Shown: positions 54,200 through 64,000 of the stretch, one piece after another
Numbering within the stretch: position 1 is the first letter of the stretch
How the letters are laid out: the number at the start of each line of letters is the position of its first letter
Assembly: GCA_027625915.1 (NCBI GenBank)
Contig: JANTQA010000016.1
Coordinates: 749,001 to 813,000 of the forward strand
Direction of reading: 5' to 3'
DNA: 64,000 nucleotides
Source: Anaeramoeba flamelloides
Lineage: Eukaryota > Metamonada > Anaeramoebidae
Notes under the pieces: model-generated
Database searches by the model: none
The model's input: only the letters and a program-made list of their open reading frames with translations
What the model was told of the DNA's origin: nothing
Position numbers and translations under genes: made by a program

Positions 54200-55740
54200 A
54201 GGTTGGTTATATGGAATTATGACACCCAGAGGGATAATTCAAAATGTTAAATTTTTTAAAAAAAAAATTTGCAAATGGGAAAGTTAGAAATTTAATAGAA
54301 GTAAATGAAAAAAAAAAAAACTTTAAAATTTTGGATAAAAATTGATATTAAATAGTAATTTTTTGAAAAAATACTCAAAAAGCTATTTAATCATATTAAT
54401 CAAAAATATGAAACTTTATTTTCTTACTGTTTTTTTATTTTTTATCAAATCTCCACTTATTAGTAAACTTAAAGACAAAGAAGAAAAACTAATAATAAAA
54501 CATCGGGAAAGAAATATATTTAAAAGAGTAAAAATATCTATAAATTTATATAACTAGCACCATACCCTTTGAACTAATATCAATTTTTTTGAAATTCAAT
54601 GAAATAGAGTAAAATCTAGATTTTTGCTTACATCTCTTTTGAATTCTGAAAAAAAAAAAAAAAAAAAAAAAAAAACTTATGATAGTGGAATAATTGTTGT
54701 TATTTGAAAGAGGATGAAAACATTATCTGATACATTTTTCTTGATGGGCAATTGTTAATATTGCACATAAAAATATATTGTATAATTTTAAATTCCAAAT
54801 CAGATAGCACAAATCATTAGAGGCTCGGAATTAAGTTACTACAGTTAACAAAAACAATAAAATAAAAAAATTATAAAAAAAAATTCGTTTTAGTTTTTTT
54901 ATATTTTTAATCTTTATGAACAAGACGAATCTCAAATTTTGAAAGAATCTTTTTGAAATTCATTAACTCAACTCCAAAAATTAAAAGTTTTAAGATTAAA
55001 ATACATTTTCAAAGTTATTTTTTTCTCTCCATACCACCCAGAACAGTTGATTTACATTAATAAAAACATCTTTAGAATTGCAATTTTAAAAAAAAAAATT
55101 GATAAACAGTTATTAAAAATCAAGAGAAAACTCTCATTTTCAAAACTCCAATTCCCAATACATTTTTTTAAATTAGATGCCTTTTCAAGGAACAAAAATG
55201 GTTATCAAAAATAAAAAAAATAAAAACTCCATGATTACCCCAAATTATTAGAGTATTAGACGAACAAAGGTCTTTGATCAAGAAATAATCAATACCATTA
55301 TCTCTGAAAAAATGATTATTTTGCCATTTTTTTTTTTGATTTAATTTTCAAAAATACAGTAACTCAATTATTAATCACATATTATAGAATTGTTATTTGT
55401 TATTGGTGTTTTTTTATTGGAGTTCTTAACACCCACCTGCGAATTTTGGAAAACCTAATGATAGTGTTTATTTTTTAATCTTATCATCTAAATGATATTA
55501 TTATTATTATTATTATTATATTTTAAATTGTTTTTTTCTTCTTGTTTTTTGGTATTTTGATAAATCTTCTTTAATCACTGGCCTCTCCCAATAAATAAAT
55601 AAAAAAACAAACAAACAAACATATTGTGATATTTTCGAAAAAAAAAAAAAAAAAAAAAAAACTAAATAAATAAGAAAAAAAAGCCTCATTAAAAAATAAT
55701 TTACAATTATTATTGAGATCTGACTAAATAGTATTAAATA
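54200..55740. other. AT-rich intergenic DNA with simple repeats
   Basis: Contains a long A-run at about 54,650-54,676, an (ATT)8 tract at 55,496-55,520, a CAAA tract near 55,605 and worn family G traces (54,600 and 55,440). The 71-codon frame at 54,342-54,557 is lysine-rich and without a recognised match. Confidence 0.45.
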
Positions 55741-55743
55741 TTT

Positions 55744-58700
55744 TTATTTTTCCTCATCGTTTACAAAAACATTTTCATCATCCGAACCAGATAAATCATC
55801 ACTGCTTTGCTCGAGGTATAAAGTTTCGAGGTCATTTGTATTAAAGTTTGATGTCTGGGTTACAATTCTTTCATAATAAAACCCAGGAAATTCATTTTTA
55901 CCTAATAAAGAAAAAGTTGTCTGGGGAATTTCACTCTCATCGACCACAATATTTCGGCTTGTCAAGTTGGAATCAAAGCAAGAAGTATCATTTGGATCAT
56001 TTTTAACAATGGGCTTAAATGGGGGTACAATTTTTTTGTTGTTTAATTTTTTCCAATCTATTTTTTTAAAAAATTTATGCTTTTTAATTTCACTGAATCC
56101 CTGCGAACCTAATCGTTTGTCAGGATTCTTTTGTAAAAACCTTGAAATGATATCGATTGCCTCTTCAGATAAATAATTTGGATAAACAGGCTGATCCTGT
56201 ATTATCGCACGAAACATTTCATTTCTATTTTCGGCAATAAATGGTGGTCTCCCTGTTAACATTTCAAAAAGAAAGACGCCGATTGTCCAGTAATCAACAG
56301 CTTTACCGTAGGCGTTTTTTAATAATACCTCCGGTGCAAAGTATGCTGGAGTTCCACAAAAAGTCTGCGCCTTTTTTTCTTCGCCTTCTTCTTCTTTATT
56401 ATTATTACCCATTGTCCCAACTTTCCCCTTATCCCCTCCTTCTTCCTTTCCATTTCCATTTTTGCTATTATTTTTCTTGATTTTTTTCTTATTAGATCCC
56501 CCAAAACTAACCCCAGTTTTTGCCAAACCAAAATCAGTTAATTTAATATGACCATCCTCATTTAGTAAGACATTTTCTGGTTTTAAATCTCTATAAACAA
56601 TATGAATTTTATGTAAATATTCAATTGCTAATATTATTTCTGCCAAATAAAACATTGCCAAATATTCTGGAAATCTCCCTCTTCCAGCTCTATTAATGTT
56701 TTTATTTTTTATTTTTATTTTTTATTTTGTTTTTTGTTTTTTGTAATTTTTTATTTTGTTTTTAATTTAAGGAAATGAGTTCATTTTAAAGTTTTTCATA
56801 TTTTGATTGTGACACTATTCTGATTTTTTCTTTTTTTCTTTTGATTAGTATACAATCTTTTAATTTTTTTTCAAAAAATATCATTAAAGATCATAATTTG
56901 AAATAAAAAATAAAATAATTTAGAGTGGAATTTGTATAATTTTCAAGTGTATTAACCTTTTATTTAATTTAATCTTAGCTTTTATTTCAATTAGCTTTTT
57001 TTTTTCACAATTAGGTTGTGTGTTGAAACAAATCTTGAAATTAATCAAAAAATGATTATAAATAAAAAAACACTTCCGAGAAAGAGTACATCTGAAACAA
57101 ATGCCCACTTCAAATAAAACAAAACAAGAAGCATTACCTTCTTCAATAAAAATTTAGAAATCCTATTTTTAAAAAAATTTTTTTTTCATTTTTTAATAAA
57201 TTTCATCATATTTTTTTTTTAAAGATATAAACAGAAGATTTTCGTTTCAGTAAAAAATGCAGTAATAAATATTTATTTCCTTATAATATGAAAACTTTAC
57301 AATTTTCTTTTTAAAATTCTCACCCCATCGAATCTTTTTATTAAAATAAAGGACAATAAAGAATATTGAAAAAAAAATTAGAATAAAAAAAAACCCAATA
57401 ATCGAAAATCAAAAACAACTTCAAAATGGTTAATTTAATAATAAAGAAAATTTGGGTATTAAATAAAAAAAAATCAAAATTAATTTTTTTTTGTAAATTT
57501 GTAATAATAATCATTTTAAAATCAAAAAAAAATCATCTAAACGATTTTAACGTTGGAAAAAACACATGAAAAATATACGGTTTTATTCAACAGACTTGGA
57601 ATTTTTGATTAAACCAAAATAAAAATTTAAATTTACAAAAAATTATTTAATTTAGGCAATCGAGTAAAACAAATAATAAAGAAATTATTTCACAAAATTT
57701 AAAATAAGATATATTTTAAATCAATTTTTATTTAATTTATCAATGCGACGAAAATTTGGATTTTTATTATATTTTATATTTTTAATTGATTGATAAATAT
57801 ATTATTTTATGAAATATCCCATTTTTGTATTTTTATATAATTTTTTTCACAACAAACCTGAAATAAGTAAAAAAAAAATTTTATTTAATTTATTTTTCTT
57901 AATTAAAATTTCAAGATTGTGATTTCTGCCAGAAAATTTAATTTCAATAAAGAAGAAAGAAATTTAATAGCCGCTGATTATAAAAAAGCCAATAATAACT
58001 AAAAAATTTGATTAATATATTTTCAAAGATTTGTAAAAGAGAATTTTTTATAACAATGGAACCCAAAATCTTTCAGTTAGTATAACCATTACTTTGTAAG
58101 TAATGTCTGTTGAATTGGAATACGCAATGCCGAAAAACCGTTCATATGAGAATTAGAGAAAAACCATAAAATTATTTTGTAGAAGATGTTTAAAATGTAA
58201 ATTTTGAGTTTTTCTAATTCCACAAAAGAATCTTTTTTATTTGTTTTGAATATTTCTAAGTTATTGATCTTTAAAAATTTCCAAAGTTACTTATGATCAG
58301 ATACACATAAAATTTTGTTATCAAAAAATAAATGGTTAAAAAATGATCAAAAATTTTCCCCAAAGAAAACTATTTCCAACATATAGTTCATAAAAAATCA
58401 TTTCCATATGTCTTAAAAAACAGAGACAAATTATTTTTTGAAGAAATTATTTTTAAGAATTAACATATCTTAATTCAAATAAATAAAAAGTTTATCATTT
58501 GGGAAAAAAGGCGTGAAACTGTAAAAATAGTTTAACATGATTTTTAATTGGGAATCTTAACCGAACCTGAAAATTCAAAGTAAGATCAATTAATAAAAGA
58601 AAAAATAAATGATTAAATACAAAATGGATTATTCAGAAACAAAATAACTGTTTTTTTAATACTATCTTTTGGTATGAGTTTTTCTTTGATTGATCTATTA

Positions 58701-59665
58701 TTAAAAATTTGTTCAAAAAATTGACTATAGGTTGAGATCTCCAAAACTACTCTCATCGAATTTTGATAATCAAGAAGGAGATTTAAATTGTTTTTGTTGA
58801 TTTGATTGAAAATCAGATAATATATTATTCTTTGAAGTTAATTTGGTTCTTCTATTAATTGGTTTTACTTTAGGCTTTCAGGTTCAATTATTGTATGATT
58901 TCTGTGATTTCTGTGATTCTATTAAGGTTTCCCAATTAAAAAGCCACGTTGAACTTTTCCCTGGTTTCCTTTTTTTCCCCGAGCGGTTAGTTAAATTCTT
59001 AATTCAACATTTGGGTTAAACAAATCCCCATATTTTTTTAAACAACCTTGAAAAAAAAAATGACCATTTTATGATTTTAAATTGATTATGTATAAATAAC
59101 TAAAAAAATTATAACCATTTAAAAAAAATATTGACAAAAGTTTTAAAAGGTATTACTCGCGTTACTTAAAAGAGTAAGACAAAAGAATTTGACATCGCTT
59201 TGCAAAATTTTCATTCCCCGCGTTTTTAAAACGGGGGTATATACTTTTTAAAATTATAATTAATCAACTTTTAATTGATTTAATTATTTTTTTTTCATAT
59301 AGTTCTGGTTTAGTTAGTACAATTAAAAAAAAAAAAAAAAATATTTTTATCGAATAAAAACAATACCTTCTTAAATGAAAAAATAATTCTCCGCCTTTAA
59401 CATAATCTAAAACAATATATAATTGCTTTTCTGTTTGGAATGAATAATGGAGAGTTACAATGAATGAATGGGATATAGTTGATAAAATTAACTGCTCTGT
59501 TCTTGTATGGTCAACCTGTTTTCTGCGATATATTTCACCCTTATTTAATACCTTCATTGCATAAACCTTTTGCGTTTTTTTATTTTTAACTTGATATACT
59601 TTACCATAGCTACCCTGCCCTATTAAACTCAAATATTCAAAAGAATTCGGAGTTATTTTAAAATC
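55744..59665 (-). CDS. AGC-family protein kinase (S6K/Akt/SGK-like), N-terminus not found
   Basis: Serine/threonine kinase. The visible exons 59,665-59,367 and 56,689-55,744 join in phase (FFHLR R|AGRGRFPEYL), giving 414 residues. The N-lobe has DFKITPNSFEYLSLIGQGSYGKV and the catalytic Lys in YAMKV. The C-lobe has YRDLKPEN, DFGLAK, TFCGTPAYFAPEV with the T-loop Thr, and RLG. The C-terminal tail has TTFSLLGKNEFPGFYYERI, a hydrophobic motif in which the usual Ser/Thr is Tyr, then an acidic end. About 49 residues rich in K, E, G and N lie between DFGLAKTG and TFCGT, some 35-40 more than usual. That segment starts GTTAGT and ends CAG in frame, so a retained or optional intron is possible. The intron between exons is 2,677 bp, ten times the others seen here. 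An upstream exon is expected because a stop precedes AAAAG|GAT at 59,666. Confidence 0.92.
56690..59366 (-). other. 2.7-kb intron of the AGC kinase
   Basis: It starts GTATTG and ends ATTAATAG. Content is AT-rich without open frames. Features noted: a GC-bearing palindrome CCCCGCGTTTT/AAAACGGGG at 59,216-59,238 and a short TTTCTGTGA triplet repeat near 58,900. No transposon ends recognised. Confidence 0.6.
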
Positions 59666-59669
59666 CTTT

Positions 59670-60725
59670 TCAAATTAAATTTTTAAATTGGTTTTATTTT
59701 TTGTTATTATTTTTTTTTTTTGGGGAAGTAATATTATTAAAAGGAATGAAAATTAAATATAAAAAATTGTTCAAATTTATTTCATTGCGGAATTAAAAAA
59801 AAAAATAAATAAAAAATTAATCTTTAATATGGCATTCATCGATTTATTTACAATCCTTTAATAATTTTATTTTTTATTTTTTTATTTTATTTTATTTTGT
59901 TGATAAAGGAGCAGAACATTAATTTGATTAAAGATTAAACCCATACCATCTGTAAACTAATTACACAAGCTTATATAAAACTATTTCTTATTTCTAAAGG
60001 TTATACTCCTTTTTTTTTTTTTTACGATAAAATCTTCTTCTATTAAATAAAGTGTGCACTTCAAAAAGAGAATTATTAAGCTGGAAAAAAAAAAAATAAT
60101 TTCATCTATTTAAATAATTAAAGAAATGACTCTTTAATAGTTCAAAAAACCGATTCTTATTTTGGGTGATATTTTTAAATATGAAAATACTGTTAAAATA
60201 TAAAGGAAATAACCTCCTTACAATTAAAAAAAATATTTTAATTTTTTTTTTCTTTTAAATTTGAAAAAAATCTAAATCAAACCTGGTGATTTGGATTTTT
60301 CAACTTCAATTGTAAAAATTATTTTGAAAGAATTTTTGATTAAAGATATCTTATTACCAATAATGTTTATTATAATTGAAGTTATTAAAAAGTGAAAAAT
60401 TAGCAAATGTTTAATTTTTTTTTCAAAAATTTTTTTCATCTGCTGAGGTGTAGTTACAGAACAAATAAGTTACAGGTTTTTTAAAAGAAATTGAGAAATT
60501 GTTTTTACTTTTCAAAATGAAGATTTTTCTTTCAAATTTTCCTTGCACAAAAAAAAAAATCAATTGTTGATATTCAAATTTTAAATTGGTGAAAAACTTT
60601 CGATTCGCCATGGTCTTTTTTGTTATTCCAGTTATTATTTTGAAAGAAAAGAATTGAAATTGGTAATTTCATTTTCAGTGAGCAAGATCTTTTTCAATTA
60701 ACACATATAATTTTTTTTTTAGTTT
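59670..60725 (-). other. Region that may hold upstream kinase exons
   Basis: On the minus strand, ATG at 60,611 opens MANRKFFTNLKFEYQQL and, after a T-run, GKFERKIFILK with a GTAAAA end. A second segment near 60,365-60,280 reads SLIKNSFKIIFTIEVEKSKSP before CCAG|GTTTGA. These could be parts of a PH or C2-like N-terminal domain, but the phases do not join the kinase exon at 59,665 directly, so a link is unproven. Confidence 0.25.
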
Positions 60726-60727
60726 TA

Positions 60728-61737
60728 GGGTCTATCCACTTACCATGTATTTGCTCCATACTCAAGTAGTGGGGTTTATCACTAAAAAGGATATTGTGAA
60801 ACTGAATTTTTTTTGGTTGAAAAAATTTGAATAACACAATAAAATTCACAGAGAATCTCTATTATCAAAAAATTTGATTAAAAAAAAAAAGTTTCAAATG
60901 ATATCAATTGACAAAAACCCAAATTGAGAAAAAAGAAATTCTAAGGTTATTCAAAACAAAAGACAAAATAAAAAAAAAAATCACAGGATCTCAATAACAC
61001 TAAAATTCAAATAATAAAAAAAAAAGTGCCATAGTATCTAATTCAGCAAAAAATTCAATTAACAAAAAAAAAAAAATTAGCAAAAGATTCTTAGTGTCTC
61101 TTTTGAAGTCACCCAAATAATCAAAAATGTTTTATAGGATCTCATTGACAAAAAAATCTATAACAAAAAAATAAGTTAAAAATATACAAAAAATTCAATT
61201 AAAAAAAAAAAGTTTCAAAGAGTTGCCAATTTTAAAAATTCAAATTTTTTCATAAAAATTACTCCTTTCTTATTTGAAATTCCCAAATAGTTAAATTTCT
61301 TCAAATTAAAGTAAATTGTTTGATTCAGTACAAATCAATTTAATTCGATTTAATCTGATTTGTGGTTATTTAGTAACCCTCTAAATTTGACCAAGTAAGG
61401 ATTATATAATATTCTTTCGATAAAAATAACTCATTTAAGAAATTAGAAAAAAAGGAAAAAAAAAATCTTTGAGATCTCAAAAAGTGCCAAAGATCAGACA
61501 CTTCAAAACCAACACAGTTGTTTCCAAAAAAGATTATTCGCAAAATTAAAATTGGAAATTGAGTGTAGCTCATTGGCTCTTTTTTCTAAAACTGTCGGAG
61601 TTTTTCATTGTTGATTTTTGAGAGATCGATCGTACATTAAATGTCGATTGGTTTTTGATTGATTTTAGGTAACTCATAAAAATTTCGAAATTTTTTTCTA
61701 TTTTAAAAAGTTATTTTTCTCCGTAATTACTCTGCCC
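60728..61737 (+). mobile_element. TTAA-flanked element, family D copy 3 (expanded)
   Basis: 1,010 bp, with TTTA before and TTAA after. The ends GGGTCTATCCACTTACC and, inverted, GGGCAGAGTAATTACGG match the other two copies. The middle (60,820-61,250) contains about five degenerate tandem units of roughly 90 bp with ATCTCATTGACAAAAAAAT and AATTCAATTAACAAAA motifs, which explains its greater length. Non-coding. Confidence 0.8.
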
Positions 61738-61876
61738 TTAAAATTACAATTTTATAGGAATAAAAAATTCGAGTTGAATTAAAAACTCGAGATCAGAAAA
61801 GTTTCTCCAATTAAAATTTCACAAAAACAGCAAAAATGAGAATACCCAATAAAGAGAGAAAGAAAAGAAATGTGAC

Positions 61877-62642
61877 TCAAACATTGACAAAACTAAATGT
61901 TGTTTCTAATGATCTTGGGATGGTCTTTGATCGTTTTCGTTGATTTTTTGGAAATTTGCCCAAATTTAATGATCTAAATGTGTCAATAATCCTTTCGACT
62001 TGGTCTTCTTCTTCGACTTCAAAATTAAATCTGTGAAGAACAGTTATAATAAACTTGTTACTTGAATTTGGTGATTTGGTTATGCTTGTCAGTTTAAGAA
62101 ATAAAAAAAAAGAGGAATCAAAAAAGAAAATCAGGTTTGGTGATTCTTACAAAAGGAAAAAAAAACAAACTACTCACCTATATACATCATCTGATTTCAG
62201 AAACCATTTTGTTCCCTTTCCAGAGAGATTGCTTACACCTGATCTCGAGCATCTCAGCTTTCTTTTTATTTTTTTAGGGTTGATAAATGAATTGGTTTGT
62301 GATTGTGGTTGGTAAAAGTTAATTCAGTTCTGTTAATGAGCAAAAAAGGAAGGTAACAAAAATGGTGAATTTAAAAAAAAAACAGAATTTGGATGATCTT
62401 TTTGATTTTGAAAATTTTTTCCAAATTACGTTCAAAACCAAATGGCAAAAAAAAAAAATAAAAACAAAAAAAAAAAATCACAAAAATTCACTCATAAAGA
62501 AATTTACATACCTTTTTTGTCTTTTGCCATAAGAACTGATCTTTATAACTTTAAAATCAACGTTTCCTCCTTGGTGAGTTGGGATGTTCTTTTTTTTGTA
62601 TTTCAATTTTCGAAAGGATTTTCTTCTTGCAGGCCAGTACAT
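61877..62642 (-). CDS. Small PH-like domain protein (three exons)
   Basis: Found from splice sites and codon character. Exons 62,642-62,512, 62,261-62,178 and 62,084-61,877 have borders AG|GTATGT, AG|GTGAGT, AAAAAG and GACAAG. All junctions are phase 2 and the 423-base sum gives 140 residues and a TGA stop. Order: basic N-terminus (MYWPARRKSFRKLKYKKK), first strands VDFKVIKISSYGKRQKRKL, then SGVSNLSGKGTKWFLKSDDV, NKFIITVLHRFNFEVEEE and the closing helix DQVERIIDTFRSL. This is the layout of PH-like domains ('kiskyGkkQeR', 'GisN..gkk.kWf', C-terminal helix). A basic tail follows. Probably binds membranes or a protein partner; no other domain is present. The fold call is inference from pattern, the gene structure is well supported. 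Confidence 0.75.
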
Positions 62643-62959
62643 TGGCTTAACTTCTTTTTTTTTATTTCTTAGTTTCGTAGTATAAGGAAGAGGAGATTAA
62701 AGAAAGCAAAACAAAACATTTTTGAGCTATTTTTTTTTACCTGTATTGTATAAATAAACTGGAAAAGAAAAGATGGAAAAGTTGTTGAGTAAAAATAAAT
62801 TACTTGATTTTGTTATCACTATTAATGTTTCTTTCAGTTTGAAGTGGTGTTGTTTTTCTTCTTCTTCTGTGCATTTTGTATTTTTTTGTTGGAATATAAA
62901 AAAGGCAATATTTGTCAAAAAAATAAAAAAAATGAAAATAATTTTTTTTCGTTTTACCT

Positions 62960-63289
62960 TTTCTTTTTGTCAAAGGTAAAAAGACACAAAATTTTGAGAA
63001 ACGAGACTTTAGGTGTTTATGGAAGTTTTTTCGCTTTTAAAAAATTTAAAGTTGAAGAAAATACAAGATATTTAGCTGATCTAAAAAATAAATATGTCAA
63101 ATTCACTTTTGAAGGGTTTCAAAATAGAACATTTTGTCAAGGAACTGTTTTGTTTTTGATCAAATTATTACTGAAGATTTGAGAGGAACACAGACGATGT
63201 GATCTTACAAATAATAAAAATTATGAATTTTTTAAAGTTGCCGAATGCGAAAGAACCAAATTAAGACACTTCAAAGTGTGTGATCAGTG
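62960..63289 (+). other. Possible coding segments, unknown family, divergent from the PH-like gene
   Basis: After CTTTTTGTCAAAG the + strand reads KRHKILRNETLGVYGSFFAF and VEENTRYLADLKNKYVKFTF, then EGFQNRTFCQGTV to about 63,148. A second gene-like frame from about 63,182 (EHRRCDLTNNKNYEFFKVAE, then CERTKLRHFKVCDQ) ends at TGA 63,289. A short link between the two with no good splice sites remains unexplained (indel error or intron). No family recognised. The start would lie in the 0.3 kb shared with the PH-like gene's promoter region. Confidence 0.4.
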
Positions 63290-64000
63290 AGTAATGCTTT
63301 TATTTAAGTGATAACAAACTGACTGATTAAAAAGAATGTTAAGTTAAGAGTTCTTGTTCAAATTTAACATCGAGGTTTTTTTTTTCCAAATTTTTGATTT
63401 ATCAAAACCTTTTACTACTCAAATCTGAAATTTAAGAGAGAAATTTGAAAATTAAAAATCTCAATTCCTCTATTGGTTCATTTACTATCTTCTTCATTTT
63501 AAAATATCATCTAGTAGAGTATATAGATAAAAATATTTTTCCCATTAATAATGAAAGGAGGTTAACAAGATCGATTGAAATAAGTACTTTGCAATTTAAA
63601 TTTAATATACAAAGTATTTAAAAATCAGGTTGGTGGTTTCTAAATCTTGCAAATTGTTATTCAGTAAGATCTAATAAGAAGTAAAAAATGACATATCAAT
63701 CTTAAAAATTTTCAGTCTTGTTTCGGTGATTTCTGTGAATCCTGTGATATCTGTAATTTTTCTTTTCTCAATCAAAATATGATAAAGAAGGAGGTATAAA
63801 AAACCGCTTTAATGCGAGAATTTTAGTGAAAACAATTTTAAAACCCTTGCACATTACTAGTTATTATCTATTCTTATTATTTCGACTGTTGGTTAAGTTG
63901 ATAGGGCTCTAAAAATTATTTAATTAGATAAAAAATGATAAAAATGAAAATGTTCGGAATTATTCTTAGCCATTTTCTGATTTCGTTACAATTGTTAAAA
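63290..64000. other. AT-rich DNA at the window end
   Basis: No gene seen. A triple of GTGATTTCTGTGAATCCTGT type (63,730-63,755) resembles 58,895-58,920 in the kinase intron. Confidence 0.4.

Noticed and set aside
1-64000. Reassigned stop codons (ciliate-like code)
   Set aside because: Long genes end at TAA or TGA and contain no in-frame TAA, TAG or TGA; Gln uses CAA/CAG.
1-64000. CRISPR arrays, bacterial operons, rRNA genes
   Set aside because: No regularly spaced identical repeats, no ribosome-binding sites, no rRNA-like GC-rich blocks.

Overview
The window looks like nuclear DNA of a very AT-rich, intron-bearing eukaryote, most likely an amoeboid or flagellate protist. The evidence is clathrin heavy chain, Ras and AGC-kinase genes, spliceosomal introns with GT/AG borders, Pol III tRNA genes with internal A and B boxes, a poly(A)-tailed LINE, and long AT-only intergenic DNA. 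All readable genes fit the standard code (TAA and TGA stops; no stop codon is used as sense). Small PH-like proteins, a Ras and a BTB-like fragment would suit an Anaeramoeba-like or amoebozoan genome, but that is a guess.

Layout. 1-14.6 kb: two identical tRNA-Val(AAC) genes, a possible BTB-like gene, and many short terminal-inverted-repeat elements. 14.6-15.3 kb: a single-exon Ras GTPase. 15.3-18.9 kb: a nest of mobile elements, in which a 5'-truncated LINE with a 16-bp target duplication carries two younger insertions. 19.5-25.6 kb: clathrin heavy chain copy A (five exons, + strand). 25.6-42.8 kb: gene-poor spacer with decayed coding stretches, TTAA- and TA-flanked elements, foldback repeats and a small three-exon PH-like gene (36.2-36.9 kb). 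42.8-48.9 kb: clathrin copy B (- strand), nearly identical to A, so the two form a 6.2-kb inverted duplication with a 17-kb spacer. 48.9-55.7 kb: mostly repeats. 55.7-59.7 kb: an AGC-family protein kinase with a 2.7-kb intron, N-terminus not found. 61.9-62.6 kb: a second small intron-split PH-like gene. 63.0-63.3 kb: a possible further gene.

How the genes may work together: clathrin (coat), Ras and an AGC kinase (signalling), and PH-like proteins (membrane binding) are all membrane-trafficking or signalling components. The spacing and mixed strands give no sign of joint control.

Caution: single-base differences between the clathrin copies are almost all in homopolymer runs. This points to residual long-read indel errors, so apparent frameshifts elsewhere in the window should be read with that in mind.
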